From the NCBI GenBank assembly GCA_951329385.1, contig OX589606.1, forward strand, positions 25,304,539 through 25,368,538: 64,000 bases of DNA. The letters are read 5' to 3'. The DNA comes from Polia nebulosa (taxonomy: Eukaryota > Arthropoda > Insecta > Lepidoptera > Noctuidae). Below, piece after piece: positions 1 through 10,287 of this stretch; position 1 is the stretch's first letter; every line of letters starts with the position of its first letter. Position numbers and translations under genes: made by a program. The notes beneath the pieces are model-generated. The model did no database searches, was not told the origin of the DNA, and saw only the letters and a list, made by a program, of their open reading frames with translations.

Positions 1-159
1 TTTTCTTTCTAATTCTGTTGGCAATTGATGCTCTTTCTTATCCCATTTAAAGGTAAAAATACACACACACCTTTTAGGCCGCGAAGGGCCAGAGTAGGCA
101 ACATTAGCAAGATCAATAATGTCACGTTACTGTTGACTCGGGATCGCACTCGTCAAGAC

Positions 160-470
160 CTCCTGTCGACTTCTCGGCGCCTGGTAGGGGTTGCCGATAA
201 CAGCAATCGATGGAAACTTTTTTTTACTAAGGTTCGTTTTTTTTGCTTAGCTAAGTTTATTGAATATCCTACCTAAACTGAAATCTGAAAGTTTGGGAAA
301 ATTAGAGAGGTTGCTGCATATCTACCTGTCGACTTCTGGGTGCCTGGTAGGGGGTTGCCGATAGCAGCAATGAATGGAAACTTTTTTTTTTACATAAAAG
401 TGTTATTAAATATTCTAACTAGATTGAAAACTGAAAGTTAAGGTAAATAGGAGAGGTTACTGCATACAAA
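160..470. repeat. Tandem duplication of a ~155-bp unit
   Basis: Two adjacent copies, about 160-320 and 321-470, share a core reading ctgtcgacttctnggngcc, then ggtaggggttgccgata, gcaat and a poly-T run, then a stretch around gaaagtt and gagaggtt. They differ by scattered substitutions. A weaker third copy of the core lies at about 960-1035. No protein is recognised in it. Confidence 0.75.
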
Positions 471-1045
471 ATAAAATAATAGAAAAAATCTTAAAACCTT
501 AATTGACGATTTAGCCTAAACTTTAACCTTTTACACATTTTACTCGGTTAATATGTTTTTCGAGAGTATGCATGTACGAAGGTATGATTGTATATCTATT
601 TCTTTGACACGGCATGTAAACGTTTCGTCAAAAGAGACTTGTTTGAAACATTTCAGTGGTTTTTTTGCAGTCAGGTTTTTTAATAAAAGTCAATTTTATA
701 TTAATGATCCATGTCTCTATTTATAAATCCCTGTAATTTAAAAGACACAAAGTCAACTTTGTAGACATAGATATACAAAGACAGGTCAATGCACTAATAA
801 CCAATGTTGCCACAGACCGGATAGTTAACAAACATCATTCTCATTTTTCCTCGCTGTTGTTTTCAAAACCAATGTTTCGTTGCCAAGACAAAACACGTTA
901 AAGTAATGACGGGACACGTGGAGATCGATACCATCTTCCCTGTTGAGTTGGGATCGCTGTCTGAGGCTCCTGTCGACTACTTGGCGCCAGTTAAGGATGC
1001 TACCTACGTCGGTGGTGGTATCGATGTTTCCAAGTATTTTTAACC
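471..1045. other. Unassigned AT-rich sequence
   Basis: No coding signal is recognised. A short block at about 641-690 (gttttttgcagtc context) resembles 60113-60170, so part of it is probably old repeat. The partial third copy of the upstream duplication is at 960-1035. Confidence 0.5.
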
Positions 1046-1565
1046 GACTTTAAAAAAAGGAGGAGGTTCTCAATTCGACTGTATTTTTTTTTCATGTGTG
1101 TTACCTCATAACTTTTTACTAGGTGAACCGATTTTGATGATTTTTATTTGAAAGATGGTGCTTCACATGTGGTCACATTTTATTTGGTGAAGATCTGATG
1201 AAGAACTTCGGATATACACAATGGACCTCTTCAATAAATAATAGCAAACCTTCCAGAATTGCTGCAATCGCATGTCTGTATATTGTTTTCACCACTTCAC
1301 AACATTAAATCACGCTGATATGCTCTAAAGTGGTATACAGATTCGTACAGTTCACGCTGATACACCCTAATTTCACCAACTACAACTAAAAAATATTTTT
1401 TTTTTTTTAAAATACCAAAAAATTCAAAATAACTTTAATTTCGGAAGTCGGGTCGTCAAATAACGAAGAAACCAAACTAGAAACACCGACTTCCGAAATT
1501 AAAGTTATTTTGAATTTTTTACTATTTTTTATTGAAGTCTTTTTTGGTTGCATTTTTATTTGTAA
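1046..1565 (+). repeat. Family A TIR foldback repeat, copy 1
   Basis: It begins with ttttaaccgactt followed by aaaggaggaggttctcaatt, a module recurring near 26.8, 29.4, 30.1, 33.5, 35.5, 41.2, 52.0 and 58.8 kb in both orientations. The far end carries the inverse module ttggaagtcggtt-like. An exact inverted repeat, arms 1417-1450 and 1487-1520 (34 bp each, 36-bp loop), contains aactttaatttcggaagtcg. No transposase is visible, so this is a non-autonomous element of unknown superfamily. Confidence 0.75.
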
Positions 1566-1912
1566 AAAGTTTTTTAAGCACGTTGGGCACTCTTAGGTTG
1601 GCAAAAAAGCACGCCGGCGCCGTCGCGTGCAGATAAGAAGTTTTTATTTCTGACATGCAGTCCTATGACTGACCTTTTGTTTTCCTTGGCCCTTTGCATT
1701 TTAATGTACACTATTGGCTACAGACATAAGCATGAATACTGAATTAACCTTCGTTACCCAATTCAAATCGACTACTACCTAAATAGACTATTTAATAGCC
1801 GCTAAAGAAGCTTTTAATAATTCCAATGTTAGGCTAGTTGGTGTTCTAAGCATTAAGAGGCACTTACCTTGACCTATTAGTGAGCTAATGAAATGGTATA
1901 TTTCTTACGATA
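1566..1912. other. Unassigned sequence
   Basis: Nothing recognisable; a short GC-rich patch (gccggcgccgtcgcgtgc) lies near 1613-1631. Confidence 0.4.
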
Positions 1913-2126
1913 TAATTAATTTAGGCCTGACGAGCTATGGGCCCGTAAAACATAGGATTGGTGTGAAACAGCGACCCGACGCCGCGACAGACCACGAAGG
2001 AGATAGCGGGACGACCTGGATTCTTCCTTAAGAATTTGAAAGAAGAAATTAAAAATCGTGACTGTTGGAAGGAAAAGAGGAAGGCTTTTGCCCAGCCATG
2101 AGACAGTACGGGCTAATAATAATAAT
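1913..2126 (+). pseudogene. LINE ORF C-terminus, frameshifted (RTE-like)
   Basis: Read across one frameshift, the plus strand gives DDLDS...LK, then KNRDCWKEKRKAFAQP and a stop. This is the characteristic last segment of a family of lepidopteran non-LTR retrotransposon polyproteins (W-R-D-D-L-D ... W-K-E ... G/K-A-F-A-Q-Q). It ends in an (aat)n tail at about 2113-2126, as expected for the 3' end of a 5'-truncated copy. The shift and early stop mean it is dead. The clade is inferred by eye. Confidence 0.7.
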
Positions 2127-2296
2127 CGGCTATCATTGCACCAATAGTCGTTACCACCAACGGCCTGATGGCCAAAAGCTTCGACGACCACCTATCGAAA
2201 CTGTCGTTGCGTGGTTGGATCAAAGACCTGATACAGAAGGCAGTACTCCTCAATACGACTCTCACTGTGAGGCGGTTCCTGTCTCTAGAGCCCTAA
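2127..2296 (+). pseudogene. LINE ORF C-terminus, 55 codons
   Basis: From 2129 an open frame runs to a TAA at 2294-2296. It contains VTTNGLMAKSFDDHL, then LRGWIKDLIQKAVLLNT and VRRFLSLEP. The pattern V-T-T-N-G-L ... M/I-Q-K-A-V-L-L-N-T ... V-R-R-F-L matches the terminal tail of lepidopteran LINE polyproteins that follow their reverse transcriptase (known family pattern; my recognition). It starts immediately after the (aat)n tail of the preceding LINE fragment, so two truncated LINEs abut. Confidence 0.7.
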
Positions 2297-2570
2297 CCAC
2301 CGATAGCTTGAACCCTGCTCCCGATTCCGGCGGAGTACTATTTGTTCTTTATAAATGTTTTACAGGTTTTGTTTAAAGAATATTTTAAAATGTAAAATGA
2401 TGTGTTTAAAATAGATAAAAATAATAACTCTCTGGAGCCCTGACCTGTAGCTTGGACCCTGTTCCCGATACCGGTGGGCTACTATTTTTTATATTTTTAA
2501 ATGTTTTTTATACTTACATATAATCTTTTTTAAGAAATATTTAATATGTTAGAAAGATGAATAAACGAAA
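2282..2570 (+). repeat. Tandemly duplicated LINE 3' untranslated segment
   Basis: Two diverged copies, from about 2285 and 2433, share ctnnagccctna, then agcttgnaccctg, ttcccgat and the cggnggnctactatt ending, followed by AT-rich sequence. The first copy overlaps the stop codon of the LINE frame, so the block is best read as that LINE's 3' UTR with an internal duplication. Confidence 0.6.
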
Positions 2571-3849
2571 TAATAATTAATTTAGATTTTATGATAAGTA
2601 ATTCATAGGTACTTACTAATATCGCGTATCTGGTAATTATTAAGAAATGAGGTATGCTGATGTGGGACTTGGTCATAGCACTTCTAAGTAAAAGACAAAA
2701 AACCGTACCATAGTTATTAAATTATCTACGGCAATTAAAAATAAATAAATAGTTGACGTACAAAATATCGATGAAAATTGTAGACTCAATAAATTCTCAT
2801 CACTAAGTTACGAAGTAAAGTGATGCGAAATCCTCTAGCTTCTTTCAATATTCATTGATGTATTTAAGAAGAGGAGGGATATCTTTACACTCTAAAAGTA
2901 GGTCGAGGTTCCAATCAAGGGTCATTATTACAAAAACAATGAACTTAATTTTACTTCTTAAGTTTTTGTTCTTTTTATCTGTTTTTGTTTAGAAAGTAGT
3001 TCACTAATGGGCGTTGAAAGTCGGTAGCAACCATTTTTGCAAGAATTTTGTGTAAACAATAACTGGATTGTTAAATTAAAAGTAATGTTGACCCCTTAAA
3101 CTATGACAGGTTATACACAGAGTGTCAAAAGCCAGCAATCTGAAGTACCAGAATGAGAAGCCGGTTTGTATCCGTACACGCGAAATAAGCTCACACAGAC
3201 AAAATGAAAAGCCGAAACGTCATCGTTATGTTCGTCGAGGTCACTCACACATTTTAACGATCCTGCTTCATTTCATTCTGCTTTTTTTCATTTGTATGAC
3301 CTGCAAATAGTTGTTTCGGGTTTGGGTGTTTTGTGTATGTGAGTTTACATGTTTGTGAATGCACCCACGATACAGGAGTACCTAATTCCTAGTGTGAGGC
3401 AACTTTAAAAAAAAATAAAAAGAAAAGAAGGAATGTCCAATGACGTTGCGTCTATAACCTTTCATAGTCTAAGGTTGAACCATTTTTTTTTTAAAGAAGC
3501 TTTGTAGCGTTTATAATTCCCACTTACCGCAATGGAAAAAACGTGTGTGTTTACGATATGTTAAAATCTACCCCTAAAAGTAGAATAGAAATGAATATAA
3601 AAATCGAAACAGACACAACACAACAGCAGCAACCACAAGGAAACTTCATAAAAACCAATATGACCAATAAGTTTATATATAAGATAGTATACTTATATCT
3701 TTTCATTGTATGTAATTAGTTTATTTAATTATTTTTTGTATTTATTGTTCCTACTAATCTTACACACGTCACACATCTACTTCTCTTTTTTCTCTCTCAC
3801 ACTTCAAACAATTTTTCAAGCAAGGTTTAAGTATACCTTTGTAATACAT
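2571..3849. other. Unassigned AT-rich sequence
   Basis: No recognisable gene. A 62-codon frame at 3122-3310 begins with GTG and ends in a hydrophobic stretch, but nothing supports it as a gene. Short dinucleotide runs occur near 3330-3350. Confidence 0.4.
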
Positions 3850-3995
3850 TAAGATCTGATGAAGATCTTCGGAGATAGACGGTGGAACTCTTCAATCTAA
3901 CACCAAATAACTCGCGATTACTGCTATCGTATGTCTATGTATTGTTAACACAATTTAATGAGGAACCACAACTAAAAAGAGTGCAAAATAAGTGT
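3850..3995 (+). repeat. Family A interior fragment
   Basis: The segment agatctgatgaagatcttcg ... ggtggaactcttcaat ... gctatcgtatgtctatgtattgttaacacaattt matches the interior of the copy at 1195-1310 and, in the opposite orientation, the interior at 29525-29660 and 51690-51830. The termini are missing. Confidence 0.65.
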
Positions 3996-4487
3996 AGTTT
4001 TATACTAAATAATAGTTTTATGACATACATTTACATAAAATTTTCCTTAGTGTATGTGTGTCTTTCCATATACATAGTTTAGCAGTTCGTCTGCAGTGTT
4101 ACCAATATAGACCTGATAAAGAAAAGATTTAAAAATTGACGGAGGTATAAACTTCGCGACTGTACAGTACACACAGCTCGAGAAGTGCTCATACCACAGT
4201 TCGCTCCATTTACTTTGCGAAAGTAAATGTATACCGCAGAGTACACGGCCATACATATATGGACGCCGTACGTGGGCTTAAGATTTGAAAACACATTGAA
4301 GAAGTACAGGGGATATGGCTGTTTTAAATCTTTTTCTTGTATCATTTAGATTTAGTATTTAAGAAATTTAGTATACTAATATTACAAAGCGGTATTTATT
4401 TTTAAGTTTGTATGTAGGGAGTAATCTCCGAAACTAATGATCCAATTCTAGAAGGAATAACAGTTCAGTAGTGCTATTCTGTAAAAT
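3996..4487. other. Unassigned sequence
   Basis: Overlapping short frames exist on the minus strand but show no recognisable motif. Nothing else was seen. Confidence 0.35.
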
Positions 4488-4664
4488 CTCACCGTGATAA
4501 CTTAGGTGAAGTTAACGTGAAGTGAGCTGTCAATCCATACAATCAAGGTGGAATGACAGTTCACTTCACGCTCACTCCACCTAAGTTTTCACGGTGAGCT
4601 GTTATCAGAATCGACCGGCAGTTCACGCTCACTTCACCTATATTTTACAGTGAGTTGTTTACAG
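4488..4664. repeat. Imperfect foldback with a third partial arm
   Basis: Arms 4488-4532 and 4554-4598 are inverted copies of 45 bases with about six mismatches and a 21-base loop. Both contain gtgaagtga and cttaggtg. A third, partial arm follows at about 4615-4655. It resembles the core of a small foldback element. Confidence 0.75.
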
Positions 4665-4779
4665 AATAGAAAGACTATTTTGTTTATTTTTATTTAACAA
4701 TAAAATTAATGTAGGTACCTACACATGTAATAAGCAGACAAATAGAGAAGTAACAGAGGGCTGTGACTCAAATGGGTTC

Positions 4780-5180
4780 AGATAACTCAACAGCATAGTC
4801 GCCCTCACGCCTTCAGCAGCAGCCGCCGCAGGAGACGCCAGGGGCTTCCGGCGCCGCGAGACGATCTCCGGCCACCGTAGACCCGGGCCTGCGGACGGCG
4901 AGTTACCCACTACTCGCCGATCAGCACCAGGCCCGAGAGTCGACGGCGCGTAGTGTTCCACGCGCGCCTCAAAGAATTGTCAGCAATAGGGATGGGGCCC
5001 GTCATGGCCGATGCCTGCCCGGGGGTTGAGGATAAATTCGAAAGAGTTACCTCGCCCCTGGGCATTCAGGGCAGGGAGGAACAGGGGTAGGTTTTAGTCA
5101 GTAAGAGTCTGACACGCCCTTCCACTCGACCCTAGAGCGGAAGAAGTCATAGGATGATTTCCAACCCCCCAAAAAAAAAA
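4780..5180 (+). mobile_element. R1-type LINE 3' end (5'-truncated)
   Basis: It matches the 3' part of the R1-type copy at 8880-9260: ccgccgcaggagacgccagg, gacgatctccggccaccgta, gagtcgacggcgcgtagtgt, then ggataaattcgaaa, ttttagtcagtaagagtctg and a poly-A near 5165-5180. Only the last codons of the ORF and the 3' UTR are present. It is the same family as at least ten other pieces in the window. Confidence 0.75.
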
Positions 5181-5489
5181 AGGGGTTTTGATAACTAGAA
5201 CAACCTCTCCGTTTTAAGACCTTAGGAAAGGAAAAATTGACCCGCGCGCAAAGGCTTCCGAACAAATAATATTTTTTTTACGGTTTTTTTTTAACTACCT
5301 TCTCCTTATAAGTTTTCCTGTAATTTACAGGTACAGAACTACTTTCTGTATTATTTTATTTTGGGGGAATGGTAATTTTTCATCTATTTTATTAAATAAC
5401 TTTAAAACTGTTTATTTTATAATTATTAAAAAAATACATTCGATTCCCTCACAATGTGCCCTATCATTGGATATATCGCACGGCACACT
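5181..5489. other. Unassigned AT-rich sequence
   Basis: Poly-T and AT-rich runs only; nothing recognised. Confidence 0.35.
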
Positions 5490-5730
5490 TTAAAAAAAAT
5501 GTTTTTTTAATTTGCCGATTTTCACCCCAAAAGTGACTCCTATATTTCAAATTAATTTCTTTTGGATCACGGATATGTATGTGTATACCAAATTTCAAAT
5601 CTACCGGTCCAGCAGATTTGGAGCAAATTAACTGTGACAGACGGACAGACAGACAGGCAGACAGACAGACACAAGATTGATCCAATAACGGTTCCGTTTT
5701 TTCATTCGGACTTTCGGAACCCTAAAAATC
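5490..5730 (-). repeat. Interspersed repeat, gacagacggacagac / ggaaccctaaaa type
   Basis: It contains accaaatttcaaatc, gatttggagcaaatta, a degenerate (cagacaga)n run and the end cggaaccctaaaaa. The same order occurs at 42030-42260, and in reverse complement at 55380-55560. It is non-coding. Confidence 0.65.
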
Positions 5731-5994
5731 ACTATATTTTGCACTTCTACTATGAAATAACATGAAAAGATACTCGGTATGTTGATAGAACTCGGCTCGC
5801 CCGTGCTAGCGCTCCATCTAATTCGTATGGACGTATTCAAAACAGGAACGTGGGTCGTGTACCTACTCAAATCTGATATTTTTCAGCTAAAATATTACGC
5901 TGTTTACTATACAGCAGTACTATAGCTCTTCATTTTATCCAGCCTATGAAAATGGGACTTTTTAGGCATTGACAGGCTCGCGTTTCGTTTTCGG

Positions 5995-6282
5995 GAGTAG
6001 TATTGACCGGTATCGGCCGCGACTAACAAGTTGTGGGTCGTGAGTTCAAACCCAGGCAGACGCTATACTTTGTGTAAATTATTTCATCACTACTGCTCTC
6101 TAAACGGTGAAGAAAAACATCGTGAGGAAACCGGCATGTCCTAGAACCAAAAATTCAAAGAACTATGACATCCATCAACCAGCATTGGGCCCGCGTGGTG
6201 GATTACGGCCCACACCCCCTCACAGAGAGGAGGCCTGTGCCCCAGCAGTGGGGACATTAAAAGGCTGTTGGTGTTGGTGAGG
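5995..6282 (+). mobile_element. tRNA-derived SINE, copy 1
   Basis: An RNA polymerase III B-box-like motif (gagttcaaaccc, near 6041-6052) lies close to the 5' end. It is followed by the family body: tcactactgctct, gtgaggaaaccggcatgtcc, gcccgcgtggtggatta, gaggcctgtgccccagcagt and a short repetitive tail. Four comparable copies occur at 22.1, 23.0, 52.4 and 58.0 kb. It would depend on LINE enzymes in trans. Confidence 0.8.
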
Positions 6283-6354
6283 CTCGCGTTTGACCACTAT
6301 CACTATCTCACCTGTTGGTAAGTAATGATGTGATCGATGGATGTTTGTTACTGA

Positions 6355-6490
6355 GTCACGCCAGAACGGCTTAACGAAACTGGATGAAATTTGGCACAGA
6401 GATAGATTATAATCTGGAATAGCACATAGGTTATAATCTATAATGGGGAAAGTAGGTACTTATTCCACGCGGGTGAAGCCGCTGGTAAAA
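6355..6490 (+). repeat. Family H interspersed repeat
   Basis: The order gaaatttggcacagagatag, ctggaatagcacatagg, attccacgcgggtgaagccg is shared with 32335-32465 and, less fully, with 30945-31170, 42480-42700 and 57760-57925. It is non-coding and abuts the SINE, with a LINE-tail-like motif (gaccactatcactatctcacc) between them. Confidence 0.6.
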
Positions 6491-6507
6491 GCTTCTTAAT
6501 TTTTTGT

Positions 6508-6690
6508 GGGACAAGCTGGTAGAAGCTGGGTCCAGGATAAATTCGAAACAGAGTTACCGCGCCCCTGGGCACTCAGGCAACTGAAGAAACAGGGGTGGGT
6601 TTTAGTCAGTAAAAGTCGGACATGCCCTTCGGCTCCACCCAGAGCGGGAGCAGTCATTGGACGATTTTCTACACCGACAAAAAAAAAAAG
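6508..6690 (+). mobile_element. R1-type LINE 3' UTR fragment
   Basis: It contains ggataaattcgaaacagagt, cgcccctgggcactcagg, ttttagtcagtaaaagtc and ccagagcgggag, and ends in a poly-A at about 6680-6690. It is a severely 5'-truncated copy of the family described at 8478. Confidence 0.7.
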
Positions 6691-7373
6691 CTGACAAAAT
6701 GGTTTTTGGGGATCTTCTTTTGAATATAACACTTGTTTTTGCTTTGACTTCACTCTTGAAGTCCCAGAAACCGTGCATTTATTCAAAATAAAAAGTAGCC
6801 CATACCACTCAGCAAAATTATAAAGATTTCTCTCGTGAAAGTTCTACTTCTGACAATGAGCTTTTTTAGAGAGTATCTCAATAAAATCAATCAAATAATG
6901 AGGGGTACACTTTTCTATGAAAACTGGCCGGTCTTTGTATACAAACCAAACGTATAATATGTTAAACGTATATATTATGGCCAATGCTTTTTGTTCATTT
7001 TTGTATCGGGTGGCAAAATCCAATGTCATACAACTTTGTTTTGGCATCATTTCGATTTGAGGCGAAGGAATCTTTGCTGTTTTTTGGTATCTATTTTTTT
7101 GGTTTAAAAGTGCAATTTTGTTTTTGTTACTTTTTAGATTTTTGTTTTTAGTTTTACTTTTAAAACCACTGTATTGATTTTAGCTAAAACTCCAACGAGA
7201 ATTGAAAAACGATCAAAATTTTATTAAAACTTAAGATAGCGAACCAGCTGACCACTAAACTCGACAGATTCTGATTTTTTCTGTAGATTTATCTAAAGGG
7301 ATGTGTAGTAATCAATCTTGAACAGTAAAAGCTGAATATATATTTCTTTGATAGTTGACATACCTAATATAGT
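6691..7373. other. Unassigned AT-rich sequence
   Basis: Short minus-strand frames occur without recognisable motifs. Confidence 0.35.
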
Positions 7374-7870
7374 AAGCGAAATACCTAATAAGAGGCGCGC
7401 CAGAGGGATCATCGGTAATGATAATCTTGTCGAGTCGAAGCTCCAAAGTCTTAAGCATCGACGCCGAGTTGCTAGCCTGTCGGTTTTCTATCGGTTGCAT
7501 TTTGGGGAGTGTGCGTTGGAATTGCACAGTCTAATCCCAACTAGCCCGTATCATTATCGGACCACTAGACCTACGGCGATGCGCCACCGGTACATGCTGG
7601 ACATCCCACCCACACGCACAAAACGTTTTGGGCACACATTCATTGTACTTACAGCTAAGGAGTGAAATTCCCTGCCGGAGTCTGTGTTTCCTGATAGCTA
7701 CAACCTGGGAGTCTTTAAGTCGAGAGTGAATAGTTTACTTCTAGACCGCTTGCCTATAAGTAAACTATTCACTCTGTGCTCTCGCTCTGCTACATCTTAA
7801 ACCACATCAACGCTTACCATCAGGTGAGATAGTGGTCAAACGCGAGCCTATCAATGATTTAAAAAAAAAA
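7374..7870 (+). pseudogene. LINE ORF C-terminus and 3' UTR (Jockey/CR1-like)
   Basis: The frame from about 7374 reads KRRARGIIGND, LKHRRRVASLSVFYRLHFG, ECALELHSLIP, RTKRFGHTFIV, then LTAKE and a stop at 7662-7664. Downstream in the same frame are NSLPESVFPDSYNLGVFKSR and VNSLL. This is the conserved end of Jockey/CR1-group LINE polyproteins. The TGA replaces the usual Trp of the K-E-W-N-S-L-P motif. The tail tcaggtgagatagtggtcaa and a poly-A at about 7860-7870 mark the 3' end. The same family occurs at 30325 (+) and 52735 (-). Confidence 0.8.
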
Positions 7871-8468
7871 GCGTAACATAGTGAACAACACAACAAAAAA
7901 CTATCGCATTTTTAGGAAATAAAGAGGTGGAGATTTGACGAGTATTATTTACCACACAAAATTGGAAAATATACACAAACTACAAACCATTAAGTCGCAG
8001 TTCCATTATGCAAGCATGCAAGTATGACGTCACACTTGCGTACAAGTTACTTGAATTGGAAACATATTTATAGAACTTGCACCTCGCATGCCAGGTTTTA
8101 TTAGCATTCAAGTGTTTGAGCCAGGGCTTGTATCAGTGTTGTATTAGTGCTCGTACAGCGACTCGTTGACAATTCGCAACTGACATTTGCACGCGCAACT
8201 TGCACGACACTTGCACACATAAGCGTCAATAGGGTATTACACCCATTTTTTTAGTGTTCATTTTTTTAATTAGTTTCCATAGTGCTAATAAACCAATAAA
8301 AAACACAAAATTTTAATTCAATCAATAAGTGCCAAAATGTATTTAAATTTTACTTTTTGAAATTTCGCGCGTAATTTGACGAAAACGCTGGACGCAGTGG
8401 ACGCCATATTGCTCTGTGGTCATGACGTCAGTTGGCTGTGTAAATAAAAGGACAAAGCCTGATACGCT
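7871..8468. other. Unassigned sequence, empty-site flank of the next element
   Basis: No gene was seen. Several tgcaagt/acttgca-like words occur between 8000 and 8220 but form no clean array. The end (gatcagttg, 8469-8477) is the left TSD of the next element. Confidence 0.35.
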
Positions 8469-8477
8469 GATCAGTTG

Positions 8478-9273
8478 ACTGTTTTTTTTTTAGTGCGTGG
8501 GCAATCATCCAATGACATCTCCCGCTCTGGTTGGAGCGGGAGGGCGTGTCAGACTCTTACTGACTAAAACCCATCCCTGTTCCTTCCCTGCCCTGAGTGC
8601 CCAGTGACGAGGTAACTCTGTTTCGAATTTATCCTCAACCCCTGGGCAGAGGACACGGTGGAGCATACGGTGGAGGTTTGCCCCGCTTGGGCAGAGCACC
8701 GCCGTGTCCTCGTGGATGCGATAGGCGGCAGCGACCTCTCGCGCCGTGCCCTGGTTCAGGCCATGGTACGGAGCGAGAGGGAATGGGAAGCCGTCTCCAC
8801 CTTCTGCGAAGCAGTAATGCTCGCGAAGAGGGAGGCGGCATACGCTGGGGAGGCTCGAACACAGCCGGGTCGCCCTAGCGCTCCCAGCCGCGACCGCCGC
8901 CTGAGACGCCAGGGGGTTCGGACGCCGCGAGACGATCTCCGGCCACCGTAGACCCGGGCCTGCGGACGGCGAGTAGTGGGTAACTCGCCGCCCGATCAGC
9001 ACCAGGCCCGAGAGTCGACGGCGCGTAGTGTTCCACGCGCGCCTCAAAGAGTTGTCAGCAAAATGTAGGGGCCTGCCAAGGCCGGTGCCTGCCCGGGGGT
9101 GGAGGATAAATTCGAAAGAGTTACCTCGCCCCCGGGCACTCGAGGCAGGGAGGAACAGGGGTGGGTTTTAGTCAGTAAGAGTCTGACACACCCTTCCGCT
9201 CCACCCTAGAGCGGAAGAAGTCATAGGATGATTTCCCACCCCCCAAAAAAAAAAAAAAAAAAACCCCTGGGCA
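8478..9273 (+). mobile_element. R1-type LINE 3' ends arranged head to head
   Basis: Left part (8478-8645): the family 3' UTR in inverse orientation, starting with poly-T and reading tgtcagactcttactgacta and cgaatttatcct. Right part (8646-9273): the end of the ORF in plus orientation, then the same UTR with gtcagtaagagtctgacac and a long poly-A. The pair is flanked by gatcagttg at 8469-8477 and 9274-9282. Both outer ends carrying A/T tracts fits two insertions, or an inverted template joined during reverse transcription. Confidence 0.7.
8646..8951 (+). pseudogene. R1-type LINE polyprotein C-terminus
   Basis: An uninterrupted frame runs to a stop at 8949-8951. It reads EDTVEHTVEVCPAWAEHRRV, then a segment with IGGSDLSRR, EREWEAVSTFCEAVMLAKRE and an Arg-rich end. 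The D-T-x-x-H-T-x-x-x-C-P-x-W pattern is the second half of the zinc-knuckle found after the reverse transcriptase in R1-group LINEs. It is missing the endonuclease and reverse transcriptase, so cannot act alone. The same protein piece is on the minus strand at 18.3-18.5 kb. Confidence 0.8.
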
Positions 9274-9282
9274 GATCAGTTG

Positions 9283-9757
9283 GCAGTTGACACTTAATAG
9301 CTTACACAGCCGTATGACGTATAACATGGCGGCTACTATTCCATGCTGTTAAAATAAAAAGACGTTTATTTTCACTTAAAATTTTAGAACCTATCAAAGT
9401 ATAGCACTTAGGTACATTTTTGACAATGAATCTTAAATCAACCACTGTACCTCAAATAACTATAAAATTATATATGAAAGGAGCTGTTTTCCTGTACTCA
9501 TTTCACCTCAATTCGCAAGTACCATAAAAGACTTTAACATAAAATATTTCTCCAACAGCCTTCCGTAAACAAACAGCAATACTTTTACAACTCGTCATAT
9601 TATACACAGTTACATGACAAGCTTGTGAGCCGTTTGTGTGGAGGGATGATGACAGAATACTAATCGTGAAAAGAGTGCAGTCCTGGCTTTTTGTGGGTAG
9701 GGGGCGTGAAATTAGAATTAAAGGGCAGGTAAAAAGATTTCTGTGTTTGTTATGCCA
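9283..9757. other. Unassigned sequence
   Basis: No recognisable gene or repeat was found. Confidence 0.35.
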
Positions 9758-10107
9758 TTTTTAGGGTTCCGTACCAAAAGGGTAACCAACGGGACCCTAT
9801 TACTAAGACTCCGCCCTCCATCTGTCTTTCAGCTAGCTGTATCATACGATCCGTGATAGCTATACAGTTGAAATTTTCACAGAATGTGTCTTTTGCCGCT
9901 ATTACAACAAATTATAATAATTAAATAATAATTAGAGAGGGCTCCCTCTGTGTGAAAATTCCATCTGTCTACTTATTACGGATCATGAGATACAGCCAAA
10001 AAAAAAAAAAAAAACATTTGTACGTATTATTTTTGTTTTTTTTTCAGTTTATGGTACGGAACCCTTCGTGTGCGAGTTCGACTAGCACTTGGCCGGTTTT
10101 TTGTTAA
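9758..10107 (+). repeat. Family E (agggttccgtacc) repeat, long copy
   Basis: It opens with ttttagggttccgtacc, continues with ggaccctattactaagactc, atccgtgatagctatacagt and tgaaattttcacagaat, and ends with atggtacggaacccttcgtg and cacttggccggttttttg. It is a very common lepidopteran interspersed repeat by my recollection. Fragments are at 34.1, 49.5, 49.8, 53.0, 56.1 and 57.6 kb. It has no coding capacity. Confidence 0.75.
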
Positions 10108-10287
10108 ATTACAAGAGCCAGTATACAATACAAAATATTAAAAACAAAATAAGTTAATCAAAAATGGGTTCAATAAATCTATCCTAATCAAAAACATTTT
10201 ATATCCTTACAAATGCTGTTGTTTTTTTATAGACTAAGTAAATCACGATGTCTGTACTAGTATAAACTGTGTTATTTACTAGTATAA

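Noticed and set aside
8505..9047. A 180-codon minus-strand frame
   Set aside because: It is antisense to the R1-type LINE ORF end and its GC-rich 3' UTR, and has no recognised motif of its own.
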